64,000 nucleotides of DNA from CAVPCZ01 sp963779225 (GTDB taxonomy: Bacteria > Bacteroidota > Ignavibacteria > UBA10030 > UBA6906). The notes under the pieces are model-generated. The model did not search any database and was not told where the DNA came from. It saw only the letters and a program-made list of their open reading frames with translations. The position numbers and the translations under genes are program-made. The DNA lies in assembly GCA_963779225.1 (NCBI GenBank), contig CAVZWW010000003.1, positions 1,054,001-1,118,000 on the forward strand, in the 5' to 3' direction. Below are positions 18,286 to 27,560 of this stretch, piece after piece. Numbering within the stretch: position 1 is the stretch's first letter; each line of letters opens with the position of its first letter.

Positions 18286-19449
18286 GTGTCCAGGCACAAA
18301 AAATCACAAGCCCGCACGATAGCATTGAACATCCCAACCGCTTCCCCGGACGAGATCCAGGCGCACGCAATTCTCGGTCAGGATGCTGTATTCCTTGGCT
18401 GGCAGGAAACAAACGTGGGGGATATTTTCCCCCTATACAATATCCAGAAATCCTCCCATCCGTCACATCAATCGACTGTCACGGAAGAGACCCTGCAGAC
18501 GATGCATTTGCGAACTCCACGGACCCCGTCTCCATTTTTCGGCGTGGGACCAGCTCCTTGGTGCACACTGGGCATTGAATTGGCCAATTTGAAAACAGCA
18601 CGAGAAGCAATCGAAGCTGCAGGATTGAATTACACCGTCGTCAAGAAGCCCTTGAAGGAAGTTGTGGAGCTGTACCATCCCCCCGACGTTTCACGTCGTT
18701 GGGCAACGGTGCGAACGGATACAGGCGAGATGCTGGGTATTGTGGGGGACAGCTACGAACCCATTCAGAATGCGGATGCATTCGCATTCTTCGACAACCT
18801 GGTCGGTGCCGACGAGGCGATCTACGATACGGCGGGTGCACTCGGTCATGGTGAACATATCTGGATCCTCGCGAAACTTCCCGGGTTCATCACCGTTCGG
18901 GGCAAAGACATTGTAAACAAATACCTGTTGCTCTCCAACAGTCACGACGGCAGCTCTCCTGTTCGCGTGAAGCTCACGCCCGTCCGTGTGGTATGCAACA
19001 ACACACTCAGCGCAGCATTGCAGGGAGCGGGGGAAGTCCGTATACCCCATACCTCAAATGCACCGAAGGACCTGGAGCAAGCCCGTTCATTGCTCGGCTT
19101 GTCAAATGTCCTGTACGGGCAACTCGAGGCCATATTCAACCGCATGGCGCTCAAGAAGATCACGGACAAAGAGCTGGTGGAGTATGTGAGGGCGCTTGTC
19201 CCGGATAACGAAGAGGGCGCTGGCCGAGCGAAGGCCAAGGAAATCCAGAAAGCATGTCTTGACTTGTATGAATCCGGGCAGGGTGCCGAGCTCTCCCGCG
19301 GAACACTGTGGGGTGCATTCAATTGCGTCACCGAGTATACAGACCACAGGATGGAGGAGAATCCTCGTACCCGGTTGGCATCAATCTGGTTCGGTCGGGG
19401 AGCGCGATTGAAGCTCAAGGCGTTTCAACTCGCCGAACGCATGATGTGA
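18286..19449 (+). CDS. DUF932 (phage/plasmid-like) protein with N-terminal GWQ module
   Basis: The protein has 387 residues and starts at GTG 18286, five bases after a perfect AAGGAGG. From about residue 115 it is a DUF932 protein, with GEMLGIVGDSYEPIQNADAF, SNSHDGSSPVRVKLTPVRVV and VCNNTLSAAL, as in the phage/plasmid-like TIGR03299 family. Function in that family is not established; it is common on mobile DNA. Residues 27-75 form an extra module (QDAVFLGWQETNVGDIFPLY, then HPSHQSTVTEETL and MHLRTPRTP) that closely matches the small free-standing protein at 54132. Both genes have the same upstream element. This suggests stress-controlled expression of a gene usually seen on mobile elements. 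Confidence 0.82.
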   Translation: MSRHKKSQARTIALNIPTASPDEIQAHAILGQDAVFLGWQETNVGDIFPLYNIQKSSHPSHQSTVTEETLQTMHLRTPRTPSPFFGVGPAPWCTLGIELANLKTAREAIEAAGLNYTVVKKPLKEVVELYHPPDVSRRWATVRTDTGEMLGIVGDSYEPIQNADAFAFFDNLVGADEAIYDTAGALGHGEHIWILAKLPGFITVRGKDIVNKYLLLSNSHDGSSPVRVKLTPVRVVCNNTLSAALQGAGEVRIPHTSNAPKDLEQARSLLGLSNVLYGQLEAIFNRMALKKITDKELVEYVRALVPDNEEGAGRAKAKEIQKACLDLYESGQGAELSRGTLWGAFNCVTEYTDHRMEENPRTRLASIWFGRGARLKLKAFQLAERMM

Positions 19450-19499
19450 TTGACGGCCACGAATCGTCCATCGGTCTGCGAAGCCGGTGTGCGCAATAG

Positions 19500-19937
19500 A
19501 TGCCAGCTTCAGTACTTGCACGAGGTGAAACGATTCATAACATACTGGTGATAGCGGAAGAGGAGAGTGTCGGAGCCTGTCTTGAGGCAGTGCTTAGGGA
19601 ACACGGCTACCACGTTAGACTCGCGGAGTCCTATAACACCGTACCCGATGTCTTCCTTGCTACGGCTCGCTCAACGTGTGACCTGGTGATTGTGACAAAT
19701 ACCAGTCTTCCGCCTGCCCGGATCCGCGCGATCGTTCCTTCCATCAAGGCACGGAATCCACGGGTCCGCATCGTCGTCCTTTCCGGATACTATCCCGATG
19801 ACTTTGTGACGGAACTCAAACAGAAAGGGATAGATGGATTCCTTACGCTCCCGTTCAAGAAGGATGTGCTGCTAACGGAAGTAGCACGGCAAATGTCGGG
19901 GCTACCACCCTTAGTAGAGGGGTTTTCCCTCTCATAA
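19500..19937 (+). CDS. Pseudo-receiver (CheY-like) domain protein
   Basis: The 145-residue product is a single response-regulator receiver fold: ILVIAEEESVGACLEAVLREHGYHV for strand 1 and helix 1, then VRIVVLSGYYPDDF with the conserved Ser, and LTLPFKKDVLL with the conserved Lys. The phosphoacceptor strand reads CDLVIVTNTSLPP, with T or N where Asp is expected, and the acidic pair of strand 1 reads EEE. It probably cannot be phosphorylated in the normal way. No output domain is present. It lies 50 bases after the DUF932 gene and is followed by a strong terminator. Its start has no clear ribosome site. Confidence 0.7.
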   Translation: MPASVLARGETIHNILVIAEEESVGACLEAVLREHGYHVRLAESYNTVPDVFLATARSTCDLVIVTNTSLPPARIRAIVPSIKARNPRVRIVVLSGYYPDDFVTELKQKGIDGFLTLPFKKDVLLTEVARQMSGLPPLVEGFSLS

Positions 19938-19947
19938 AGTGGCAGAT

Positions 19948-19994
19948 ACGAGTGTGAGAAACTTCTCACGGTCTTCTCGCACTCGTGTTTTCTT
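19948..19994 (+). terminator. Rho-independent terminator after pseudo-receiver gene
   Basis: ACGAGTGTGAGAA at 19948 pairs with TTCTCGCACTCGT at 19974-19986 (one G-T pair) and is followed by GTTTTCTT. It closes the DUF932/receiver transcript just before the repeat begins. Confidence 0.85.
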
Positions 19995-20082
19995 CCGCTG
20001 CAGGAACTATGGGCCCTTTTTTTCATCCCTGGCAGTTGGATCTTCCCGCTTTCCTCCCTAAATTGGCTGAGTCTCCCCGTCG

Positions 20083-20205
20083 GTCGGATTTCGCACATTC
20101 ATTGTTCGCATTCCGGAGCGTTTCCTGACGGTCATCGGGCTTTTCAACCGCTCAGACGTGAATGCAGGGGAAATATGTACGAAATTGGCACGGTTGCACT
20201 TCTGA
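20083..20205 (+). pseudogene. Serine hydrolase 3' fragment (duplicate)
   Basis: The last 40 codons plus stop of the gene at 28999-30057 are repeated here without any upstream part. The frame reads IPERFLTVIGLFNRSDVNAG and ends LHF. It has no start or catalytic residues and cannot be functional. Confidence 0.9.
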
Positions 20206-20683
20206 TGCCGCTGCAGGGGTATCGCTCGACCGGTGCGTCCATGGTGTTCAGTTCCTTCGGTTCTGCACGGCAGGAGAGCTCACTGGAATGTCAATCCATT
20301 CAGTTGACAGAGCAGTAGTATGACACGGCGCGAACGATTGATGGCGACGTTGCGGGGGGAGCCGGTCGACAGGCCGGCGGTGAGTTTCTACGAAGTCGGC
20401 GGGTTCCGGGTAGATCCAGCCGATTCCGATCCGTACAACATCTACAACTCACCCGACTGGCAGCCTTTGCTGAAGCTTGCGGAGGAGCGCACCGACATCA
20501 TCCGCATCATGAGCCCGGTCCGGGAGCGCTCGATCGACCCGACCGGTTCAGCAGCGGGTGCATGCTGGCACGAATTCTTCAGCGAAGACACCCGGGACGA
20601 CGGCGAAACGCGGACGACGCGCACGGTGTTGAGCGTTGCCGGGCGGAGGCTGACGCAGGTCACGAAACGCGAGCGGCAGATCA
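20083..20683 (+). repeat. 601-bp direct repeat, copy A
   Basis: Read side by side, this stretch is identical to 29935-30535 (offset 9852 bases). It contains the last 41 codons of a serine hydrolase gene, the intergenic region and the first 121 codons of a URO-D family gene. Identity stops sharply at both ends. The complete genes are at copy B, so copy A is the derived fragment. Confidence 0.95.
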
Positions 20684-20694
20684 CCGTGAGATAA
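20320..20694 (+). pseudogene. URO-D family gene 5' fragment (duplicate)
   Basis: The first 121 codons match the gene at 30172 exactly. The frame then leaves the repeat at 20683 and stops after three further codons. The own start and upstream region are copied too, so a truncated 124-residue peptide could be made, but it lacks most of the URO-D barrel. Confidence 0.9.
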
Positions 20695-20894
20695 GCCGAC
20701 TCAAGGCCTGCCAGAGGAGGACAGATTGCCCGCCTCAGACACACGTCGGTTTAAACGAGGGATTCTGGCATGCTTCCGGATGCGGTACGGGGAAATTCCG
20801 AAAATTAGAACCTGTTGGCCTATTTTATCTTTACACGCCTCCGTTGCGATTGGTGATGCAAATGGCTATTTTCTCCTGTTCGTTAGAAGGAACA

Positions 20895-20920
20895 GGGGGA
20901 TTACACCTCAGTGTGCCCCC
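20895..20920 (-). terminator. Possible terminator hairpin after the proline-rich peptide gene
   Basis: GGGGG (20895-20899) and CCCCC (20916-20920) flank an inner ACAC/GTGT pair, three bases past the stop of the minus-strand peptide gene. There is no T-run on that strand, so termination is uncertain. Confidence 0.35.
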
Positions 20921-20923
20921 TCG

Positions 20924-21088
20924 TCAGGGCCGGGGTGGAGGTGGCGGGGGAAGGTGAGGCGGATCAGCAGTGAGCGTGGTCGATACGTGCTCCCCGGCGG
21001 TGACATTCGCCCAGGCGGCGTTTGTCGATCCAATCGAAGAAAGAAGAATCAGCAATGCTGACAGCGTCGCTGCGACCTTTGTCTTCAT
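20924..21088 (-). CDS. Small secreted proline-rich peptide
   Basis: The product has 54 residues. On the minus strand AAAGGAGT precedes the ATG at 21088 by a good distance, which favours this start over the ATG six bases earlier. Residues 1-25 form a signal peptide (AATLSALLILLSSIGSTNAAWA). The mature part would be only about 28 residues and ends in a polyproline tract (HLPPPPPPRP). I do not recognise a family. It is divergent from the CHAT gene, separated by 106 bases, so the two could share a control region. A role as ligand, substrate or maturation product of the CHAT protein is speculation. Confidence 0.6.
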   Translation of the reverse strand: MKTKVAATLSALLILLSSIGSTNAAWANVTAGEHVSTTLTADPPHLPPPPPPRP

Positions 21089-21194
21089 TTCCATACTCCT
21101 TTGATTGTGGATGTGATTGTTACCTTCGGAGAGACCTCGAATAAAGATGTTGAGATCTGTGATCATGTCTATATCTACCGGCTGAGGCGCAGAT

Positions 21195-24100
21195 TTGGAG
21201 TCATCTGTCAAAAATATATCCTCGAATCACATCCCCGAGTTGATTCTTGCCATCTTGTTGCTTCTTGCTCTGCTCTCATGCCCATCAGGAGCCCGGGAAA
21301 GAGAAGACTCCACATCGTTCGGAAGACTGCTCCTGCAACGAGGCATGGACCTTGTAAAGTGCGAGAGATACGACAGCGCCTATTCCTTCTTGGAGAAGGC
21401 TTCACTGCTTTTCAGAGGGAGAGATTGGGATTCGTATCTGACCTGTGCAAACGGCAGATCAGAGATCCTTTCTGCCAAGGGGTACGTCGACAGCGCCCAG
21501 GCAATAGTCGTAGCAGCAATTGCGTTGGCCGGGCACAATGTCCCGGAGACGACTCTGGTCGTTGCTGAGACTTACTCAATGTTGGCCTACTACCATTCCT
21601 ACTACAACCGTCCTGATTCCGCAATAGCCCTCAGTTTTCGAAGCTTGGGAATTCGTCAGAGTCTCCTTGGGCCGGACGCCCCTCTCCTCGCGGGCGATTT
21701 CTATAACCTCGGATTGGCGTACCAGAAAAAGGGGTTTTACTCGGAAGCCATTTATCATCTGCACGAATCCCTGAGGTTGTATGCCAAAACCGGGAAACCA
21801 ACAGCCTCAACTGCCCGCATCCTCATGGTTTTGGGAAACGTTTACAGGGAGAGGGCTGACTATGACGAGGCAACCCGGTATCTCGATAGTTCCCTCAGTG
21901 TCCTGCGATCGCAAGGTTTGGATCGCTCTCATTCCATGGTGACCGGGCTGATCTACCTTGCGCTCTGTCAGGCCGAGTCGGGACAGTTCGACCGGTCCCT
22001 GAGTCTATACGATTCTGCGGCAGCATTAGTTCAAGACATCGATCCGGGAAATCAGACTATTGTCACAAGCATACGTGCGAGCGTGGGGAAGGTATATATT
22101 GAGATGGGAGATGTGGACCGTGCATTGGATGCATTTACTGACGGCTCACTGAGAGCCGAAACCCACGGTTTGGGAAATGCATCCGGGGGAGCTGAGCTCC
22201 TCCAATACGCTGCCGAGGCCTGCGTGAAAAAGGGAGATCTCGCCTTGGCACGCGAGCATTCCATCAGTGCGCTTCGGCTGAAATCTGAAATATTGGGGCT
22301 TGACCATCCTGATGTTGCATCTGCTCACGAGGTGCTTGCCGAAGTAGAGGAGGCTACAAAGAACCATGCGGATGCGCTCCAACATCTTCAGGAAGCCCTC
22401 CGCATTCGACTGCTCATTCAAGGAGGTTCAAATCGACCTGATCTTGCACGGTTGTTGGTCAGGATGGCCGTTGTGTACGATGCATTGAATCGCACGGAAG
22501 AAGCTACTGCTACGATCCAGCGGGCATCGGGCTACGCGTATCAATTCCATCCTCGAAACCCGGTGTTGCTGGCCCGGTTGCATGAGGCTGAAGCTGATAT
22601 TCTTCATGCCCGTAAGAAACCGAAAGGCGCTGTGGCAAGGTATGATCGTGCAATTGCTGCGCTGTCACCGGACTCATCAGAACTGGTGCATCCCGTCCAG
22701 AACTCGCCCATCGATCTGGCGAACGGTATTCACCTGTTGAGGATTCTGCAGAAGAAAGGGAGATGCCTCGAAGAATCGGGCAGGAGGGCGGGATCAGCGA
22801 TCGCGTTGTTGCGCTCGGCCTTGCACGCCTACGAGCAGGGGAGTGAAATACTTGTCACATTGCGTTCGAACTATGAATCTGAAGGGTCGAAATTCCGGCT
22901 CCTCGAACAGTTTTCTGATATTTACGAGAGCGGGATTCGTGTCTCACTACTGCTACACGATCGTACCCAAAACCAGAAATATCTGGCATGGGCTTTCTCT
23001 TTTGCGGAATTGAACAAGGCAGGGATCTTGTTGGAGGGAATACATGAGTCGCGTGTAAAGGAGTTTGCCGGAGTACCACACGATTTGCTGGAGAATGAAC
23101 ATTCGCTGAAAACGCGCCTGACCGCATGTGAAGTCCAGCTCGCAAAGGCATTGGATCAGGCAACGTATGATTCAGCCAGAGTACAAGGGCTGCGCTGGAA
23201 GACCATCTCCCTTCGTGAAGATCTCCGTCTGGTAAAGGAAGAGATACGGAAGGACTGTCCTTCCTATGCACAACTTATTGAATGTGACACTCTTCCACTT
23301 GTAGACAAAGTGCAGCATGCGCTTGATGACAGTACCTTGGTTATGGAATATTTTCTCGGAGATACTGGAAGTTATGTATTCCTCATCGGCAAACGGAAGC
23401 TGGATGTCAGAATTCTGCCATCTCCCGCGACGATCACAGCGGCCGCAGCAGCCCTTACGCGATCGATTCGCATGGTGGATTACAATGATTTCCTGGGATC
23501 ATCCCGTCACGTGTACGCGTATGTCATCTCACCGGCCGCCCGTGCGATTGCGGGATATTCCCGCCTCGTAATCGTGCCTGACAAGATTCTCTCGAGCGTT
23601 CCCTTCGAAGCGCTTGTGCCCGGATCGGACGGCCGCTCCAATGCGCGACAGGACTTTTCGACCTTTCCGTATCTCATTACGTCGCATGAGATATCCGTGT
23701 TCCCGTCGGCACGACTTTTCTGTGAATCTCTCAACGGAGCAGGCCGCGAGAGGCAGGTCAACGGGACGTTTGCGGGTTTTGCACCAGTCTTTAGAGAATC
23801 GACCGGAACCGGCCTAATCCTTGCGTCGAATCGATTTGCACAAGGTCTTGATACCACACACAGCCGTTCCATAAGCATCGATGGAAAACGGTTCCGTGAA
23901 TTGCCATACTCAGACGTGGAGGTGGCGAGTATCGCTGAAAAATTCGCAGAACGGGGGTTGCCATCACGGACGTTTGTGAATAAGAATGCCTCGGAAGAGA
24001 ATTTCAAGCATAATGCCCCTCTCTTCTCATATCTCCATGTTGCAACGCATGGAATCGTGAATGCGCGGGATCCCGCCCGATCGGCTCTTCTCTTTGCGCA

Positions 24101-24464
24101 ACCTGCTGACACAGCGTCGGGGGAGGATGGGGTACTGTACGCAGCGGAGGCCTATAATCTGGATCTGAACGCACAACTGGTGGTGCTCAGCTCGTGCGAA
24201 AGCGGGATCGGTCGGTTCGTGACCGGCGAAGGTGTGTACGCCCTGATGCGGGGCTTTCTCTACTCCGGTGCACGCAACATCATGTATTCGCTGTGGCAGG
24301 TGATGGATCACCATACCGCTGAGCTCATGCAGATGTTCTACGAAGGTGTCCTGAAAGGATGGCGGTTTGGCAAGGCTCTCCAAATGGCGAAGATCCGGAT
24401 GCTTGCAAAGGAACGTACAGCGTTTCCATTCTGCTGGGCGGGCTTTGTTCTTGTAGGACAGTAA
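21195..24464 (+). CDS. Secreted TPR-CHAT caspase-like protease
   Basis: The protein has 1089 residues. The likely start is TTG 21195, with GAGG just upstream; no ATG fits the N-terminal signal. A hydrophobic segment (ILAILLLLALLSC) at residues 17-29 is a signal peptide, possibly a lipobox ending at Cys. About residues 45-560 are tetratricopeptide-type helical repeats. The C-terminal part (about 760-1089) is a CHAT domain: the turn LSSVPFEALVPG, the catalytic His952 in HVATHGI, the catalytic Cys1001 in LSSCESGIGRFVTGEG and the end FCWAGFVLVG. CHAT proteases are caspase relatives. An exported version beside a sigma/anti-sigma pair suggests envelope signalling rather than a cytoplasmic defence protease. 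Confidence 0.92.
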   Translation: MESSVKNISSNHIPELILAILLLLALLSCPSGAREREDSTSFGRLLLQRGMDLVKCERYDSAYSFLEKASLLFRGRDWDSYLTCANGRSEILSAKGYVDSAQAIVVAAIALAGHNVPETTLVVAETYSMLAYYHSYYNRPDSAIALSFRSLGIRQSLLGPDAPLLAGDFYNLGLAYQKKGFYSEAIYHLHESLRLYAKTGKPTASTARILMVLGNVYRERADYDEATRYLDSSLSVLRSQGLDRSHSMVTGLIYLALCQAESGQFDRSLSLYDSAAALVQDIDPGNQTIVTSIRASVGKVYIEMGDVDRALDAFTDGSLRAETHGLGNASGGAELLQYAAEACVKKGDLALAREHSISALRLKSEILGLDHPDVASAHEVLAEVEEATKNHADALQHLQEALRIRLLIQGGSNRPDLARLLVRMAVVYDALNRTEEATATIQRASGYAYQFHPRNPVLLARLHEAEADILHARKKPKGAVARYDRAIAALSPDSSELVHPVQNSPIDLANGIHLLRILQKKGRCLEESGRRAGSAIALLRSALHAYEQGSEILVTLRSNYESEGSKFRLLEQFSDIYESGIRVSLLLHDRTQNQKYLAWAFSFAELNKAGILLEGIHESRVKEFAGVPHDLLENEHSLKTRLTACEVQLAKALDQATYDSARVQGLRWKTISLREDLRLVKEEIRKDCPSYAQLIECDTLPLVDKVQHALDDSTLVMEYFLGDTGSYVFLIGKRKLDVRILPSPATITAAAAALTRSIRMVDYNDFLGSSRHVYAYVISPAARAIAGYSRLVIVPDKILSSVPFEALVPGSDGRSNARQDFSTFPYLITSHEISVFPSARLFCESLNGAGRERQVNGTFAGFAPVFRESTGTGLILASNRFAQGLDTTHSRSISIDGKRFRELPYSDVEVASIAEKFAERGLPSRTFVNKNASEENFKHNAPLFSYLHVATHGIVNARDPARSALLFAQPADTASGEDGVLYAAEAYNLDLNAQLVVLSSCESGIGRFVTGEGVYALMRGFLYSGARNIMYSLWQVMDHHTAELMQMFYEGVLKGWRFGKALQMAKIRMLAKERTAFPFCWAGFVLVGQ

Positions 24465-24476
24465 CCGCTGCAACCG

Positions 24477-25241
24477 TCATCGTACGATAAACTTCCCTGT
24501 ATGAAGTAGATTACCCTCCGCACCGAGTTTCCAGTAGTACAATCCCCCCTGCAGTGAATCCTCCAGGCCAAATGCATTGGTGTCGAGCTGGAATGAACGC
24601 ACTACCTGCCTCCGGTTGTCCAGGATGGTGATATCAAAAGGAGGCAGCGCGGGAGTAACCCATTTGAAGACCGAACCGCGGCGAAGGGTGCTGCCATTGG
24701 CCGGCGACTGAACCTCGGTCTCAGCTGACCGGGCTGGACTACGCAAGAGATCTTCCAGTTCGGGTGATTCAGTGAATCTGGCAGCGATCAGCGACTCTCC
24801 ATCCGGTCGCCGCCTTGGGTTTTCATTCACCGGGATCTTCACAAGGCCCGTATCAACGCCGATGGTTGAAATTGGCGGGTGGAATGCACTGGTGTTGGGT
24901 GAGGTACGGAACAACGACATATAGCCTAAGAGCCCCACTCCGACTACTGCGACAATTGTTGCAGCAATCTTCATAATGGAAAAATCCTGTTTGCGTGTTG
25001 TGCCGGCCACCGTGTCGAGAAAGGGATGCGGTCCGGTGTTCGAGTAATCCTCCTCAACCAGCAAGGAGAATAGACCGGTGATTTCCTCTTTGCAGTACTG
25101 ACATCCCTCAACGTGGTGAAGCATTATCGGGGGAAGGTTGTCTACCCGTCCCAGTTTGAGGGCATCCACGTACAGTGAAACGGCTTCTCCCGTGAGATGT
25201 GAATTCTTCCCAAAGAATTGGCCATACTTGCCTGTTTTCAT
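24477..25241 (-). CDS. Membrane anti-sigma factor with zinc-finger-like N-terminus
   Basis: The 254-residue protein has an N-terminal HxxxCxxC zinc motif (LHHVEGCQYCKEEI), as in ZAS-type anti-sigma factors. One membrane segment (IAATIVAVVGVGLLGYMSLF) sits near residues 90-110. The periplasmic part holds a beta-sandwich near the end (PANGSTLRRGSVFKWVTPA, ending GGLYYWKLGAEG). It lies downstream of the sigma gene on the same strand, 47 bases away, the usual order of a sigma/anti-sigma operon. Its 3' end converges on the CHAT gene with a 12-base gap. It should hold the sigma factor inactive at the membrane until a periplasmic cue arrives. Confidence 0.85.
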   Translation of the reverse strand: MKTGKYGQFFGKNSHLTGEAVSLYVDALKLGRVDNLPPIMLHHVEGCQYCKEEITGLFSLLVEEDYSNTGPHPFLDTVAGTTRKQDFSIMKIAATIVAVVGVGLLGYMSLFRTSPNTSAFHPPISTIGVDTGLVKIPVNENPRRRPDGESLIAARFTESPELEDLLRSPARSAETEVQSPANGSTLRRGSVFKWVTPALPPFDITILDNRRQVVRSFQLDTNAFGLEDSLQGGLYYWKLGAEGNLLHTGKFIVR

Positions 25242-25288
25242 CCTTTCACCTCAGCTCCTGTTTTGTTGACTGCGTCCATGAATATATA

Positions 25289-26053
25289 CTATCGGTTCAG
25301 CAAGAACGGAGTGAAAAAGTCTTCGAGAAGAATGCCAAGCGTCTCTCGTGTATGGGCGGATGCTGGAGGACTTCCATTAAGAAGTCCGAGGATTGTCAGA
25401 ATGCGCTCGTCGGTCCAACGTCGAATGGAATCGGCCGAGCTCGTGTTCATCTCGGCCTTGTTTGACATAGGCCGCAGAAGCTCAAAAACGTGCCTGTCGG
25501 TCAGTTTGCCGGCCTCAGATGCAGTTGCCGCGACCAGCGTGGTGAGATCTCTTTCCGGACATGCCGGCCACCACTTTACAACGTCCTGTCGGTTGATGGG
25601 AATCCTGTACATAAGCTTGAGGCACAACAACAATTTGAACCGTTCGGAGTGAAACTGTTCAATAATGGCGCGAAGGGTGAGAACGTCGTGTTCGATGAGC
25701 AGCTTGTCAACTATACCATCCGATTCAAGAGTGATGTACGGACCCTCGGTGTCGATGAACACCGGCTGGCTTTGTCTCTTCTTATGGAGATTCAAGCACG
25801 AGTGGCGAATGATGTTCGAGAGATAGGTGCGGAAAAGGCTTGTGCCATTGTACTGGCGGCGAATTCTAGGAATCTTCTCCAGAAGCTCTGTGTTAAGCTG
25901 CTGGACAATGTCGGGGAATTCTGTCGCACGAAACATGCCACTGCGGATATAGGATTTGACGATAATGCCGATTGTCTCTTGATACCTGAGGATCAGCTCG
26001 TGAGGATCGGATTGGAGAAGGGCAATATCGAGGTCGTTGCGCTGGTCGTGCAT
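25289..26053 (-). CDS. ECF-like RNA polymerase sigma factor
   Basis: The 254-residue product has a region-2-like N-terminus, with ELILRYQETIGIIVKSYI, FPDIVQQLNTELLEKIP and YNGTSLFRTYLSNIIRHSCL, the pattern of helix 2 (DIVQ) and the region 2.4 end in ECF-type factors. The C-terminal half (SERFKLLLCLKLMYRIPI onward) is long and diverged, and a canonical region 4 helix-turn-helix is not obvious. It is the first gene of a two-gene operon with the anti-sigma gene. Its targets may include the CHAT gene, although I found no shared promoter sequence to prove this. Confidence 0.78.
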   Translation of the reverse strand: MHDQRNDLDIALLQSDPHELILRYQETIGIIVKSYIRSGMFRATEFPDIVQQLNTELLEKIPRIRRQYNGTSLFRTYLSNIIRHSCLNLHKKRQSQPVFIDTEGPYITLESDGIVDKLLIEHDVLTLRAIIEQFHSERFKLLLCLKLMYRIPINRQDVVKWWPACPERDLTTLVAATASEAGKLTDRHVFELLRPMSNKAEMNTSSADSIRRWTDERILTILGLLNGSPPASAHTRETLGILLEDFFTPFLLNR

Positions 26054-26385
26054 CGGTGTGCTTCAAGTCTCCAAAAAAGTACTATCCGGAAGGATGAGAT
26101 GCAAGGGGGCGGTTGTCTGTGGTGCTCTTTTGGTTGAAAGGCTTGTACACCGGGGGTCTTGCGACACACCAAGAAGATGCGGATGAGCGGATAAAAGTGG
26201 ATCCAAAACGGGATATCCACTGGTATATAGAACAAGGAGATCTGCGCTTCGGACGTTGAATATGAAGACCCCTGGTCGATGGTGGCATGCGCTTGTTCGG
26301 TTGGAAAGCACGGGACTGGTCGGTTTTTGATCATCAGACCGTTTCGGCATGCGATGTCGACATATCAGATTAACCGGCACGAGAG
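26054..26385. other. Divergent intergenic region between sigma and MBL genes
   Basis: This 332-base gap separates two divergent genes and must hold promoters for both. I see no RNA gene, repeat or conserved small frame in it. The 33-nt stress element is not present. A weak GGAGA lies about 14 bases before the sigma gene start on the minus strand. Confidence 0.4.
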
Positions 26386-27480
26386 ATGAAGATGACCGAA
26401 GGCTTCGAGATAGACATACTGCCCGTCGAAAATGGTGAACGGAGTGGGAATGCAATTGCCGTTCGTTTTGGTTCGCCCGGGAACTACGAGGTGTTGGTAT
26501 ACGATGGAGGCACGCGGGAATCAGGGCAGTTACTCGTGGACTATGTTAAGATGTACTACCAGAGTTCTCGCGTCGACTATATGGTAAGTTCACATCCAGA
26601 TTCTGAGCACGCTTCAGGTCTTTCAGTAGTCATGGACCAGCTGACGGTGGGGGAAGTGTGGATGCATCGGCCATGGTCCTATTCTCCGGTGGTTGCAGGA
26701 TACCTTCAGCATGGGCGAAGTACTGACAACAGCCTTTCAGAGCGATTGAAGGATGAATTATCAGCGGCATACGAACTGGAGCAGATGGCGGCAATGAAGG
26801 GAATACCCGTTCACGAACCATTCCAGGGTAGCAGGATCGGGCCGTTCGTTGTGCTGTCGCCGGAAATGAATTGGTATGTCCTTGATCTCATTTCAGTGTT
26901 TGATAAGTTTCCGGAGCGCGAAGAATGCAGTACAACAAAGGGAACCGCAGCGGCCGTTTTGGAAGCAGGAGAGATCGCGGCAGATTGGATTGCTGAACGT
27001 TGGGATGTTGAAACGCTCCAGGAGGATGGAGAGACTTCCGCTGAGAATGAAAGCAGTGTAGTTCTCTATGGCTCATTTGACGGCAAGGGCCTTCTCCTCA
27101 CCGGCGATGCAGGGATCAAAGCGCTCACACGTACCGCAGACTTTATGGCGGCCCAACGCATCCCTCTCTCAAGGACGCTGCACGTTCTGCAGGTTCCTCA
27201 TCACGGAAGCCGATGCAATGTCTCGAGCAGCGTCCTTGACCGGATCGTCGGCCCTCTGAAGCAAGCAGATGATGGGACTTCAACCACAATGGCATTCGTC
27301 TCCGTCAGTAAGGCGTCAACGATTTATCCACAGAAGTCTGTCGTGAATGCGTTCATCCGCCGGGGTGCTCACGTCTTTGCCACGAAAGGAAAGATTATTC
27401 ATCATCACCACAACATGCCTCGGCGAGATGGGTGGCAGAGCGCAACCCCAGTGCCGTTCTCAAAAGAGGTGGAAATTTAG
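26386..27480 (+). CDS. ComEC-like metallo-beta-lactamase fold protein
   Basis: The product has 364 residues, cytoplasmic, without membrane segments. The MBL core follows the ComEC/Rec2 pattern: VLVYDGGTRESG, then YMVSSHPDSEHASGL for the metal motif, LLLTGDAG with the bridging Asp, and QVPHHGSRCNVS. The first motif reads HPDSEH instead of the usual HxHxDH, so metal binding may be altered. A start at 26392 (second ATG) is equally possible. Members occur in DNA uptake and in several defence or signalling loci as separate enzymes. It is divergent from the sigma/anti-sigma pair and lies within the segment bracketed by the direct repeats. Confidence 0.85.
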   Translation: MKMTEGFEIDILPVENGERSGNAIAVRFGSPGNYEVLVYDGGTRESGQLLVDYVKMYYQSSRVDYMVSSHPDSEHASGLSVVMDQLTVGEVWMHRPWSYSPVVAGYLQHGRSTDNSLSERLKDELSAAYELEQMAAMKGIPVHEPFQGSRIGPFVVLSPEMNWYVLDLISVFDKFPEREECSTTKGTAAAVLEAGEIAADWIAERWDVETLQEDGETSAENESSVVLYGSFDGKGLLLTGDAGIKALTRTADFMAAQRIPLSRTLHVLQVPHHGSRCNVSSSVLDRIVGPLKQADDGTSTTMAFVSVSKASTIYPQKSVVNAFIRRGAHVFATKGKIIHHHHNMPRRDGWQSATPVPFSKEVEI

Positions 27481-27560
27481 GGTAAGCGTTTTACCGGGCG
27501 AGACTGTAAGGAAGTTTGTGTTTGTGAGCCATACGTGTATAGTGCATCAGGGGGTTCCGT

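Noticed and set aside
20874..20898. CCTGTTC/GAACAGG hairpin as a terminator
   Set aside because: No T-run follows on either strand and it overlaps the other hairpin at 20895-20920.
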